Assembly (NCBI GenBank): GCA_003130875.1
Contig: QEXY01000123.1
Span: 18,972-82,971, forward strand
Origin: Ardenticatenia bacterium
Lineage (GTDB): Bacteria > Chloroflexota > Anaerolineae > 4572-78 > NAK82
Direction: 5' to 3'
DNA length: 64,000 nt
The first letter of the stretch is position 1, and each line of letters opens with the position of its first letter. The position numbers and the translations under genes are program-made. Positions 10,623-20,026 of this stretch are shown one piece after another. The notes beneath the pieces are model-generated. The model was not told the origin of the DNA and ran no database searches. It was given only the letters and a program-made list of their open reading frames with translations.

Positions 10623-10822
10623 TGTGATGGTACTCCAGATGCCAGCCACGTGCTCTGAAGAGAACTGAAGTGGTGCAAGTATTGCCGGCAACTTTGTTCC
10701 TTTCCGGATATTATAGCCCCCCGCAGCAGACATCTCAACCTTGGTGCGTGTGGGACGAATTTTCCGAAGAACATCTTTCTCTCGTTACTTTCCAATGATG
10801 TATAATGAGCAACTGTTAACCT

Positions 10823-13756
10823 GTGGTTTATCGTTTGCTGGAAAGGTATCAGCCCGTGGCCCATGTTTACGTCGCTCTGGATCTGGAAACCACTGGCCTC
10901 AGTGTAGAACGCGATGCGATTATCGAGATTGGCGCGGTCAAGTTTCGCGGCAGACAAGTGCTGGGAGAATTCTCGAGCTTGATCAACCCCGGCTGTCGAA
11001 TTCCTTACCTAGTTCAAGAATTGACCGGCATTCGCGATGAGATGTTGCGTGACCAGCCCTCGATTATGGAGGTTTTGCCGCGTCTGGAACGTTTCATCGG
11101 CACTTGTCCGGTCGTTGGTCATAATATCAGCTTCGACTTGGCGTTTCTCAACCGCTATGGGGTGCTGCGCGACAATCCTTCCATTGATACTTTCGAACTG
11201 GCCAGCATCCTATTACCCCACGCCGGGCGTTACAGCCTGGAAAAACTGGCACAATCTTTGGGTATCGCACTGGAAGCACATCATCGTGCCCTAGATGATG
11301 CACGTGCAGCGCACTGCCTTTTTGTTGCATTGCTCGACCAAGCGCACCGCCTGGATCCCTCCATCATTCGCGGGGTGAGCCGTGTGGCGGAGCGCTCAAA
11401 TTGGTCACTGCGGCCTGTCTTTGTCGATCTCGAGCAGATACGACCACGCACGACTTTCAGCACCAGTCTGGGACAACAGTTGGCGGCGAAGGGGATGCTT
11501 TCGGGTGGCGGAGGAAGGAGTTTGCTGTCTTTATCACGCGGCATTGTTGAACGCGAAGAGCCTCTCCAATCGGCTGAGACAATCCGCCCTCTCGATGTAG
11601 AAGCGTTGGTGACATTGCTCGACCGGGACGGTTTGTTCGCCCGTCGGCTGTCCCATTACGAATACCGGCCGGAGCAGATCGCGATGCTGCGTCGGGTGAC
11701 GGAAGCTTTCAATCGTGGCGAGGCAGTGATGATCGAGGCAGGAACTGGTCTGGGCAAGTCGCTAGCCTATCTACTCCCAGCTGTGCACTGGGCGGCTCAA
11801 AACGGCCAGCGCGTTGTGATCGCCACTCACACGATCAATTTGCAGGATCAGCTGCTCAACAAAGACATCCCGGAGTTGCAGCGCATTCTGCCATTCGAGT
11901 TTAAGGCGGTTGCGTTGAAAGGGCGTAATAATTACGTCTGTCCACGGCGGGTGCGCCAGATGCGTGCCGAACTGGAGACACGCCAGGCCAGTTTGCCCGG
12001 CGTTTCATCTCCCGGTACCGACGAGGTAGCGCTGCGTGTGTTGGCACGTGTGCTGGTGTGGATGGAAACCACCCTCACAGGTGACAAGCAGGAGCTCTTC
12101 CTGCCCACTCCCGAAGAGAACGTGATTTGGAGCTATATCTGCAGCGACGCAGAACTCTGCACGCCAGAACAGTGTCGTCGGGAGAATTGCTTTTTCCAGC
12201 GCGCGCGTCGCGCAGCCGAGAGTGCCCACATCGTGGTGGTCAACCACGCATTGCTGTTCGCGGATGTAGCAACCGATAACCGTGTGCTACCGGAATATCA
12301 CTATCTCATCATCGATGAAGCACACCACCTTGAGGACAGTGTCACCGGTCAGATGAGCTTTCACGTCGGTCTTGCCGCGCTGAAGCGCCTGTTGGACGAG
12401 ATCAGCGAGCCGACAGGGCCACAGCGCTACAATGGCTTCCTGGCGAGGCTCATCCCACGTGTGCGTCAGGATCTGCCGGCAGGAGAAATCAATGCGCTGC
12501 AAGAGCACGTCGCACTATGTCACGATTCAGTGGCTCATGTGCGCGGCGCAGCTCATACCCTTTTCGACACCTTGAAAACCTTCTTAGAACTCCACGGGCC
12601 AGTGAACCATAACACGTCTTACGAGCGACGATTGCGGCTGACACCTGCTACGCGCCGTCAGCCAGCTTGGGACAGGGTAGAAGGGGCATGGGGAGGGCTG
12701 AACGACTGTCTGGATCGATTGATCGGGTATTTGGACAACGTGACCCAGTTGATTTCACGCTGGGATGACCAGGTAGGATTGCGCGCTGGAGAGGAACTCC
12801 AGCGGGAACTGATTAGCTATCGCACGCGCGTGGACGTTTTCCGCGCTCAATTGCGCACCATTTTGGAAGAAGAGGCAATGCGCGATAGCCATCGTGCATA
12901 TGTGACCTGGCTGGAGCTCTCCAACCAGGAACAGACACCCACGTTGCATGCAGCGCCGTTGCACGTGGGACATCTGGTGCGCCGCCATCTGTTTGAAGCA
13001 AACAAGACCGTTATCCTGACCTCGGCGACGTTGCGCACTGGCGAGAGCTTCGAGTATCTACGTGAGCGACTGGGGGCTGAAGATGTCAGCGGGATAGCAT
13101 TGGCCTCGCCGTTTGATTATCGCACTTCCACGCTGCTCTATTTACCCACCGACATACCCGAGCCGGGGCAGCCGGGATATCAGCGCAAGTTGGAGACAGC
13201 ACTGCTCAGCCTGGTACGAGCCACCCGTGGTCGCACGCTGGTGCTATTCACTTCTCACAGTCAGCTACGCCACACGGCTAATGCTTTGCGCGAAGCGCTG
13301 GGACAGGATGAGATCGTGTTGCTGGAACAAGGTGCCGGTTCACGTGTCCATTTGTTAGAGCGTTTCAAAACCACCGAACGTTGTGTTCTGTTTGGCACGC
13401 GTAGCTTTTGGGAGGGCATTGATGTGGCCGGCGAACGTTTGAGCTGTGTCGTCATTACCCGACTACCGTTTGACGTGCCCGACGATCCGATCTTCGTAGC
13501 ACGCAGTGAGGCCTACGCGGATCCTTTCTATGGGTTTTCCCTGCCGAACGCCATCTTGCGCTTTCGCCAGGGGTTCGGGCGGTTGATCCGCTCACGCCGC
13601 GATCGCGGGGTTGTCGTGTGCATGGACCGACGGCTCCTCACCAAGGCATACGGCCAGGAGTTTCTGCGCTCCCTGCCAGATTGCACCCGCCAACAAGGTC
13701 CTCTGGCGATGTTGCCCACCTTGGCGGCACGGTGGATTGATGGGGAAACGATATGA
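10823..13756 (+). CDS. dinG: DinG-type protein: DnaQ-like 3'-5' exonuclease fused to XPD/DinG-family helicase
   Basis: VALDLETTGLSVERDAIIEIGAVKF (ExoI), AGTGLGKSLAYLLPA (Walker A), DEAH, C-terminal helicase motifs; true start may be slightly downstream. Confidence 0.9.
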   Translation: MVYRLLERYQPVAHVYVALDLETTGLSVERDAIIEIGAVKFRGRQVLGEFSSLINPGCRIPYLVQELTGIRDEMLRDQPSIMEVLPRLERFIGTCPVVGHNISFDLAFLNRYGVLRDNPSIDTFELASILLPHAGRYSLEKLAQSLGIALEAHHRALDDARAAHCLFVALLDQAHRLDPSIIRGVSRVAERSNWSLRPVFVDLEQIRPRTTFSTSLGQQLAAKGMLSGGGGRSLLSLSRGIVEREEPLQSAETIRPLDVEALVTLLDRDGLFARRLSHYEYRPEQIAMLRRVTEAFNRGEAVMIEAGTGLGKSLAYLLPAVHWAAQNGQRVVIATHTINLQDQLLNKDIPELQRILPFEFKAVALKGRNNYVCPRRVRQMRAELETRQASLPGVSSPGTDEVALRVLARVLVWMETTLTGDKQELFLPTPEENVIWSYICSDAELCTPEQCRRENCFFQRARRAAESAHIVVVNHALLFADVATDNRVLPEYHYLIIDEAHHLEDSVTGQMSFHVGLAALKRLLDEISEPTGPQRYNGFLARLIPRVRQDLPAGEINALQEHVALCHDSVAHVRGAAHTLFDTLKTFLELHGPVNHNTSYERRLRLTPATRRQPAWDRVEGAWGGLNDCLDRLIGYLDNVTQLISRWDDQVGLRAGEELQRELISYRTRVDVFRAQLRTILEEEAMRDSHRAYVTWLELSNQEQTPTLHAAPLHVGHLVRRHLFEANKTVILTSATLRTGESFEYLRERLGAEDVSGIALASPFDYRTSTLLYLPTDIPEPGQPGYQRKLETALLSLVRATRGRTLVLFTSHSQLRHTANALREALGQDEIVLLEQGAGSRVHLLERFKTTERCVLFGTRSFWEGIDVAGERLSCVVITRLPFDVPDDPIFVARSEAYADPFYGFSLPNAILRFRQGFGRLIRSRRDRGVVVCMDRRLLTKAYGQEFLRSLPDCTRQQGPLAMLPTLAARWIDGETI

Positions 13757-13757
13757 A

Positions 13758-13787
13758 ACGGATTGAGGGTGAATCCCCGCAATCCGT
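13758..13787 (+). terminator. Hairpin after the DinG-type gene
   Basis: ACGGATTG...CAATCCGT perfect 8-bp arms, 2 nt after the stop; no T-tract. Confidence 0.4.
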
Positions 13788-13905
13788 CCAAGAGGATGGG
13801 ATGCTGCACAGGGCTTATGCATCAAGGTGCTCGAAATGCTTGTCAGATCGCTCCCTCTGGGATATGATGATCCCCGGATCGAGCACGGGAGAGAGGTGAT
13901 TACCT

Positions 13906-15078
13906 ATGCAATCATTTTTGTCTAGGTACAGCAATCTGTATGGAATTGTGACGGTGTTGTTTTTGGCGGTTTTCCTATGGGCGGGTTGCACAGGCGAGGC
14001 GACCCAGCCGACCAGAGGGGATGTGTATGTCTATGTCGCCGTGCCCTTGAGCGGTTTCCAAGCAAATGCCGGACAAACGGTATTAGGTGGCGTGCGCTTG
14101 ATCGCAGCCGAAATCAATGCCCGCGGGGGACTGATGGGTTATCGCGTGGTAGTGGAAGGGTTGGACGATGAGAGCGATAGCGAGATGGCTACAACAGTGG
14201 CGCAACGCGTGGCAGATGACGTGGCGGCCGGCAAGCCCGTCCTCGGCGTCGTTGGTCATCTCAACAGCGGGCAGACCCTCGCGGCCATGGAAATTTATAA
14301 AGACTTGCCTTTTGTGGTGATCACACCCACTGCCAGTGAGGTGAGCTTGACGCAGAAAGGTTATCGCAACTTCTTCCGCGTCAACGCAAATGACGCCGTG
14401 CAGGCAAAAGTCGATGCCGAGTTCCTGCGTCAAACGCTGCAAGCAAAACGGGTCGCAGTGTTACACAACGATGATCCTTACGGTATTGGATTAGCCGCAG
14501 CCATCATTGATCATCTGAAAGCAAGTGGCGGCGAGGTCGTCCTCCGCGTCCAGGTACAGGTGGAGCAACGGGACTACACAGCTGAAGTGTCCCAGATTGC
14601 ACAAGCTAAGCCAGATGCAATCTTCTATGCCGGTTATGAGGTCGAATGCCCTTATCTGCGCTATGCTCTGGTGCGCGCCGGGATCGATGTACCATTTCTC
14701 GCTTCAGATGGGTGTTTTCTGGCTGCCACGATCGACGAATCCGATGGCACGGCTGAGGGCATCTACGTCAGCGCTTTCGGGCCCAGCCCGTGGACTGCTG
14801 CCAGCTCTGAGTGGATTGCTGCCTATCAAGCGATTGAGTATCGCAACCCCGATACCTATAGTTTGAATGGATACGTGGCAGGCCAGGTGCTATTGGAAGG
14901 TGCAGCCCAAGCGGGGAGCTTGAAAGGCGCCGATGTGGCGCAGGCAATCCGTCAACTGGAATTCTCCTCTTTACTTGGACCCATAAGCTATGATACCAAT
15001 GGCGACTTGCGCGCTCCTACTATTTATATCTTCCAGGTGCGTGAGGGTCGCTTTGTCCAAGTGTACCCAGAGAGTTAG
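13906..15078 (+). CDS. Branched-chain amino acid ABC transporter substrate-binding protein (lipoprotein)
   Basis: LWAGC lipobox; AVPLSGFQANAGQTVLGGVRLIAAEINARGGLMGY...VVGHLNSGQTLAAMEIY (periplasmic-binding type). Confidence 0.88.
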   Translation: MQSFLSRYSNLYGIVTVLFLAVFLWAGCTGEATQPTRGDVYVYVAVPLSGFQANAGQTVLGGVRLIAAEINARGGLMGYRVVVEGLDDESDSEMATTVAQRVADDVAAGKPVLGVVGHLNSGQTLAAMEIYKDLPFVVITPTASEVSLTQKGYRNFFRVNANDAVQAKVDAEFLRQTLQAKRVAVLHNDDPYGIGLAAAIIDHLKASGGEVVLRVQVQVEQRDYTAEVSQIAQAKPDAIFYAGYEVECPYLRYALVRAGIDVPFLASDGCFLAATIDESDGTAEGIYVSAFGPSPWTAASSEWIAAYQAIEYRNPDTYSLNGYVAGQVLLEGAAQAGSLKGADVAQAIRQLEFSSLLGPISYDTNGDLRAPTIYIFQVREGRFVQVYPES

Positions 15079-15131
15079 CCAGAGCAGCCTCGAGATACCT
15101 CGCAATAGAGCGATAACGGGGGCAAGGAAAA

Positions 15132-15944
15132 TTGGCACGCTACACTCTGATGGCAGTTTATGCGCATCCAGATGACGAAGCATTTGGCAGTGGCGGTACA
15201 CTGGCTAAATACGCCGCGCAGGGCTGCGATGTGTACGTAGTGACTGCCACGCGGGGTGAGGCAGGAAATATCGCCACGCCGGAATTGGCGACGCCAGCCA
15301 ACCTGCCGGATGTGCGCGAACAAGAACTACGCTGTGCATGCCGCATTTACGGTGCCCATCCTCCCATCTTCATGGGGTATCAGGACGGACAGCTCACCAT
15401 CGTGCATCAAGGGCAGGCCGTGGCACGCTTAGTGCGCATCATTCGCGAGTTGCGTCCGGATGTCATCATCACGTTCGGGCCGGATGGCATTTATGGACAT
15501 TATGACCATATCGCTGTCCATCGCTGGACGAGCATCGCCTTTGACTTGGCTGCCGATCCCGATTGTTTCCCTGATCTGCTGCAGGGCGCCTGTCAGCCCC
15601 ATCAAGTGCGCAAACTCTACTTTCGCGCTCTGACAGAGTCGCAACTCGCCGGGATGGTCAGCAATGGGATGTCGTCAACTGTGATGATGGATGGAGTGCC
15701 GTTTCCTTTCACTGCATATCGTGAAGATGAAATAACCACTGTGATCGATGTGAGTGAGTGGCTGCAAGTGAAGCTGGCCGGTATCCGTTGCCACGCCACC
15801 CAGTTGGGGCATGACAACCCCTTCGTCACGATGCCGGAAGAGATCATGTACCAGCGCTGGTTGTGCACGGAAAGCTATATTCTGGCGCGTTCCACTGTCG
15901 GCTGGCCTCAAGGTATCGAGACCGACCTGTTCGAACGCTTGTGA
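15132..15944 (+). CDS. PIG-L family deacetylase
   Basis: MAVYAHPDDEAFGSGGTLAKYAAQGCDVYVVTATRGEAG...GPDGIYGHYDHIAVHRW. Confidence 0.93.
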   Translation: MARYTLMAVYAHPDDEAFGSGGTLAKYAAQGCDVYVVTATRGEAGNIATPELATPANLPDVREQELRCACRIYGAHPPIFMGYQDGQLTIVHQGQAVARLVRIIRELRPDVIITFGPDGIYGHYDHIAVHRWTSIAFDLAADPDCFPDLLQGACQPHQVRKLYFRALTESQLAGMVSNGMSSTVMMDGVPFPFTAYREDEITTVIDVSEWLQVKLAGIRCHATQLGHDNPFVTMPEEIMYQRWLCTESYILARSTVGWPQGIETDLFERL

Positions 15945-15947
15945 CGC

Positions 15948-15975
15948 TTACGTGTATAATGTTACGTGTATAATG
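15948..15975 (+). repeat. Perfect 14-bp tandem duplication TTACGTGTATAATG x2
   Basis: Read directly: cTTACGTGTATAATG TTACGTGTATAATGg. Confidence 0.9.
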
Positions 15976-15995
15976 GATGTATCCTGGCAAGAATG

Positions 15996-16352
15996 CTATA
16001 AGGTGATCACCTTATCAGCGCGCCATTGTGCTGTGATGATATCTCCCATACCCCCCACGATACCAACGCGTACCCGTTCGGTCAATCCAAAGTAATTCAA
16101 GCACGTGCTGCACAGGATCACGTGAACCCCCTTCGCCTGCAGCGACTTGAGCTGGGCCAATACGGGTGAGCCATCTACTGCCAGTTTGACCCCATCAGCA
16201 TACAGGCAAATCGCGGCTGGCAACAAATTGCTCTCGTCCAACAATGTAAGATATTTTTCGATGAGTTGCTGCTGTAAAGCAGGTTCGGCATGTCCCATGC
16301 CGTTACGCGTGATCAGGATCACAGTAGACTGGCCAGTCTGCTTTTCCTCCAT
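15996..16352 (-). CDS. DsrE/DsrF-like family protein
   Basis: 118 aa; STVILITRNGMGHAEPALQQQLIEKYLTLL...ICLYADGVKLAVDGSPVLAQLKSLQAKGVHVILCSTCLNYFGL. Confidence 0.75.
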   Translation of the reverse strand: MEEKQTGQSTVILITRNGMGHAEPALQQQLIEKYLTLLDESNLLPAAICLYADGVKLAVDGSPVLAQLKSLQAKGVHVILCSTCLNYFGLTERVRVGIVGGMGDIITAQWRADKVITL

Positions 16353-16391
16353 AGCACATCACCGTCTCAGAAAAGTTCCGCGCAACCCGAT

Positions 16392-17810
16392 TTAACGATT
16401 GCGCGCCGCTGGGCTGTTCGGTGGATAGAGCACATAAGGATAGAACTGGTTGGCCGAGAAAACACGTTCTCCTAGCTCCGTGTTGATCACATCGTTGGTG
16501 ATCAGATAATAGTCGATAACTTGATCGCTGTGGTTGAAGACGCGCACATAGTAGGTGTCGCCGTCCACCACATCACCTGACCACAGTCGCTCGCCGGTCA
16601 GCGGATCCTTATCGCGTTCTACCCATTGACCCTGTCCCATGGGCACCATTGCATTCGGGGTGCCGCGCAGCCAGATGTGTAGCTGGCTGGCCGGGTAGAT
16701 CTGAAAATTGATGTGATGGGAGCGGTTGCCGTCTGTCGGGGTAGCAAACATCGTGAGTGCCATATGCTCAAAACGCTGCTTGTCGAAATCCTGGCGGATG
16801 AAAGCATACCAGTGTTCACCGCCAGGGGCCAGGCGTCCTACATTGGCGCCATCGTGCAAGACCAGTGGTCGGTTGGGATACACGCTGGGGTACAACTCGG
16901 CTGGGGACAGGGCACGCTCCGCAGGCGCAGCTTCGGCAGACGGTTGGTTCGTCTCAGTGGGTGCATTCACCGCAGCGGGTGCTTCTTCAGGAGATGTCTT
17001 AGGAACGGTGGCAGCCGCATTACCGGGGAGCAAACCCGCTTGTTCGGCCAGTGCCAACCAGGCTACAGCCTCTTCAGGGGACATGCTCTGTATGGCAGCA
17101 ACGATCATACGGCGACGTGCCTCATCAGGCGAAGCAGCGGGCTTGAGCACTGCATCAGAAGTTGATGGGCCCATTCCGGAAACGGCTGGGGCATTCGCCT
17201 CGATGGACGCTGCCGCCGGCTGCACATACGGTTGTTCCCCGCCTGCCACAGCAGGTTCTGCGACCACGATCTGGGCTGGCTGGCTCATAGTCATCAAATG
17301 GTATTCCACCGGCGTGGCTGAGTTGTTAAACAGACGTACGTAATAGGTCTCTTCACGCAGCAAACTCCCCGTCCAAATCCGCTCCGCCGAATCCGGGTCG
17401 AAATCCGTGGTAGTGAAGATCCCTATGCCCAGGGCCGCATCAGAGCTGCCCTGTAGCCAACGCCCCAACTGTTCCTCAGTAAAGACCTGAAAGTTGACGT
17501 AGGGGGTGACGTCATGGCTGCCAGGCCGGTAGACCATGTTGAACACGACCAAGTGATCAGTATCCCGCTTCAACGAGGCCGAATTGACCTGATACCATTC
17601 TTGACCACCTGGTTGCAGCTGGCCGACGGTCAAACCATCGCCCAGGGGCCGTACGGAGAGCAGGACAGTGCGCGGTCGCGGACCGGCGTAGCTAGGGGAA
17701 ACAGTATAGATGAGAAATGTAACCACTAGTATCACCAGAGTTAGAAGCACCGCTTTTGTTTTCATCGTCCGGCATCCTTTCATTATTAGCTGGGATGCGG
17801 AGATGCGCAC
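16392..17810 (-). CDS. Exported protein with two internally repeated beta-type domains (likely start 17763)
   Basis: N-terminal signal-like MKTKAVLLTLVILVVTFLIYTVSPSYA; two aligned repeats (LSVRPLGDG... and LVLHDGANVG...). Confidence 0.7.
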   Translation of the reverse strand: MRISASQLIMKGCRTMKTKAVLLTLVILVVTFLIYTVSPSYAGPRPRTVLLSVRPLGDGLTVGQLQPGGQEWYQVNSASLKRDTDHLVVFNMVYRPGSHDVTPYVNFQVFTEEQLGRWLQGSSDAALGIGIFTTTDFDPDSAERIWTGSLLREETYYVRLFNNSATPVEYHLMTMSQPAQIVVAEPAVAGGEQPYVQPAAASIEANAPAVSGMGPSTSDAVLKPAASPDEARRRMIVAAIQSMSPEEAVAWLALAEQAGLLPGNAAATVPKTSPEEAPAAVNAPTETNQPSAEAAPAERALSPAELYPSVYPNRPLVLHDGANVGRLAPGGEHWYAFIRQDFDKQRFEHMALTMFATPTDGNRSHHINFQIYPASQLHIWLRGTPNAMVPMGQGQWVERDKDPLTGERLWSGDVVDGDTYYVRVFNHSDQVIDYYLITNDVINTELGERVFSANQFYPYVLYPPNSPAARNR

Positions 17811-17865
17811 ACTGTGCCTCGCTCCCCAGAGGTGTCAAGGGGTCTCGCGCATCTCCATATTTAGG

Positions 17866-17894
17866 ATTATAGCAAGTTTACTGCCTCGTCGCAA
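17866..17894 (-). promoter_or_regulatory. Sigma70-like promoter TTGCGA-N17-TATAAT for the 472-aa exported protein
   Basis: Minus strand: TTGCGA at 17894-17889, TATAAT at 17871-17866, 17-bp spacer. Confidence 0.55.
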
Positions 17895-17985
17895 TGCCAA
17901 TTTGAGCCAGATCAGGGCTTTTCCCTTTTCTTACTTTTGATGTGCCACCATTGTGGCAAACGGATGAAAGAGGGAAGTGAGCCGG

Positions 17986-18560
17986 ATGACATCGCAGCGG
18001 GGTAAGCGTTTGCTGGACTATCTGCGCACGGTGCCCGACCTGCGCCGCCTGGTGGAACGGATGGTGAAAAAGGAGGCGGTGACCTCGGCTGGGTGAAGGG
18101 CTATCACGGGGCGGTGTATGCGGCGGTGCAGGAGTGGGTGACAGCCCACGCAGCGCGTGCGCCGGATGCCTCCAGGTGGCCAAGGGCACGGCCACGCGGA
18201 GCGCCGCGCGATCTGGGTGGTGGCGAGACGAGAATTGGGGGCGTATTGGGCGCAGGAATACGGCTGCCAGGGGTATGCTGGATTGCGGGTGGGCATCTGT
18301 CTGCGTGGGATGCACCCCAGGTGCTCGCGCAGCTGCGCGGCTATTGGGAGGTGGCGGAGCGGGTCTTTGGGGTGTGCGATGGGACCTACGGCGAGGATCG
18401 CGATCCCGCGCGCTGGACCGGTTTGGCGCTGAGCGGCCTGCGTATAGTCGCCCTCCATCTCGTCCGTCGTCTGGGGTTTTGCTTCATCCCGGATGGTCGG
18501 CGTGTGCTGGCGGCGCGTCCGGATCGGGGGTTGGGTCTGCTCCTTCACACGCTCGAGAAA
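17986..18560 (+). pseudogene. Degenerate ISAs1-like transposase (frameshifted, internally shortened)
   Basis: Fragments in different frames: GYHGAVYAAVQEWVTAHAARA (frame 3), GHGHAERRAIWVVARRELGAYWAQEYGCQGYAGLRVGICLRG (frame 1), VFGVCDGTYGEDRDPARWTGLALSGLRIVALHLVRRLGFCFIPDGRRVLAARPDRGLGLL (frame 3), in the order of an ISAs1-type DDE transposase. Confidence 0.7.
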
Positions 18561-18684
18561 ACACTATTCACTATTATAGGAGTGAAAGTCCTGGCATTGG
18601 GGCTGACTGCGGAGAGCAGGTTTTCCGGCCTCGGACACCTTCGGTTGCACCTCTTGCGTTTCTGCTCACGTGTCCAGCGCGCCC

Positions 18685-19974
18685 TTATGCCGGACGTTCA
18701 TGCAGGTGGCGCGCCGCGACGAAAGCGAGTCCGTGCTCGGTGAGGGCACGCGCCGTGCGGTTGAGCGCATCGTGCTTATCCAGATAATTGCGCTCCAGGT
18801 GCGCCATGTCGCCGCTCGCTTCGATCTCCGCCTTGCCCCGGAAGTAGTCCAGGATATCCGAAGGATGGGCACGTGTCTGCTCCACTTCGGGATCGCCGCC
18901 TTCGTGCTTGGCGGCGATGTTCGGCACCCGCGCTGCCAGCTCCACCAGCTCGTCACGGCGCAGGTAGGGCTGACGCACGATGGATTTCCAGGTCTCGGTG
19001 ATGTGGTGCTCAAAGCGCACCAGATCTTCAAGGCCCAAGCTCTTGCGCACCTGTGCGGTGATCTCGATGGTCTGGTTGTTGACGCTGTTGCTCCAGTTGA
19101 AGCCGACCAGAGGCACGCTGCCATCCTCGCGGGCGAAAAGATGGGCGCCGATAAGCGTCCACAATGCCGCATAGGGGTTGTCGTTGCCCATAAAGACGGA
19201 GATCTTGAACTCATTGTCAACGCCCAGCTTGTGCAGCAAATATCCCAGCAACACGGTGCCTGGGTTGATGTTAAGCACCTGCTTGATGCCGTAGGTGGTG
19301 TAATAATACAGATACTCATCCAGCCACTTCAGCGCATAATCGTTGGGCTGGCCCACGCCGCCGAAATAGCCGGTGATCGTCTCAGGCCCGCCCAGGTGGA
19401 TGTTGGCGCCGTCGGTGCCGCGCGTGTCCAGCGTCTCGACATAACTGGCGCCGATGATCTGCATAGCCGCAGCGACCGCCAGAATATCGCCGTTGTCGCG
19501 TTCTTGCTCTTTCATCTTACGCACGCGGATATAGCGTCCCGGCATCAGCTCACGTCGTTCGATCGCCTGCCGTGCCTCGCGGATCAGCCAGGGGAAGTAT
19601 TGCAAAGCGCTGATCTCCAACACCACTGCCAGGCGGTCATCAAACGGCATCTGCTCTGCGCGCTCGCCCAGCACCGCGCGCCGGTATTCAGCCACGCTGA
19701 TGAAGGCGCCGCGGTCACGCTGCTCCATCAGCCAGAGGAGATCGTCCAGGTAAGGCGAACGGATCTCCTTCAAGCGCACCAGCAGATTGGGTAGCCGACG
19801 CGCCTCTTCCGCCTTGCGGTTGATCTCTTCCACTGAGCCATATTTTGCCACCACCGCAAGGAAGTCGTTGATGACCTGGCTTTGCGGGTCGAGCAGCAGG
19901 GCATTGATCGCCTCCAGCCGGTGCGCTGCGATGCGCAATCGCTCTCGAATCGCTTCGTCCATTTTCTTGTGCAC
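18685..19974 (-). CDS. Conserved-looking soluble protein of unknown function, downstream of dnaA
   Basis: Clean 429-aa ORF, acidic/soluble, e.g. GDILAVAAAMQIIGASYVETLDTRGTDGANIHLGGPETITGYFGGVGQPNDYALKWLDEYLYYYTTYGIKQVLNINPGT; no family recognised. Confidence 0.75.
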   Translation of the reverse strand: MHKKMDEAIRERLRIAAHRLEAINALLLDPQSQVINDFLAVVAKYGSVEEINRKAEEARRLPNLLVRLKEIRSPYLDDLLWLMEQRDRGAFISVAEYRRAVLGERAEQMPFDDRLAVVLEISALQYFPWLIREARQAIERRELMPGRYIRVRKMKEQERDNGDILAVAAAMQIIGASYVETLDTRGTDGANIHLGGPETITGYFGGVGQPNDYALKWLDEYLYYYTTYGIKQVLNINPGTVLLGYLLHKLGVDNEFKISVFMGNDNPYAALWTLIGAHLFAREDGSVPLVGFNWSNSVNNQTIEITAQVRKSLGLEDLVRFEHHITETWKSIVRQPYLRRDELVELAARVPNIAAKHEGGDPEVEQTRAHPSDILDYFRGKAEIEASGDMAHLERNYLDKHDALNRTARALTEHGLAFVAARHLHERPA

Positions 19975-20026
19975 CTCCCAGAGGTATAGACCATCAGCGG
20001 ACGCGCGCAGCGCGGGCTAGGGGTTT

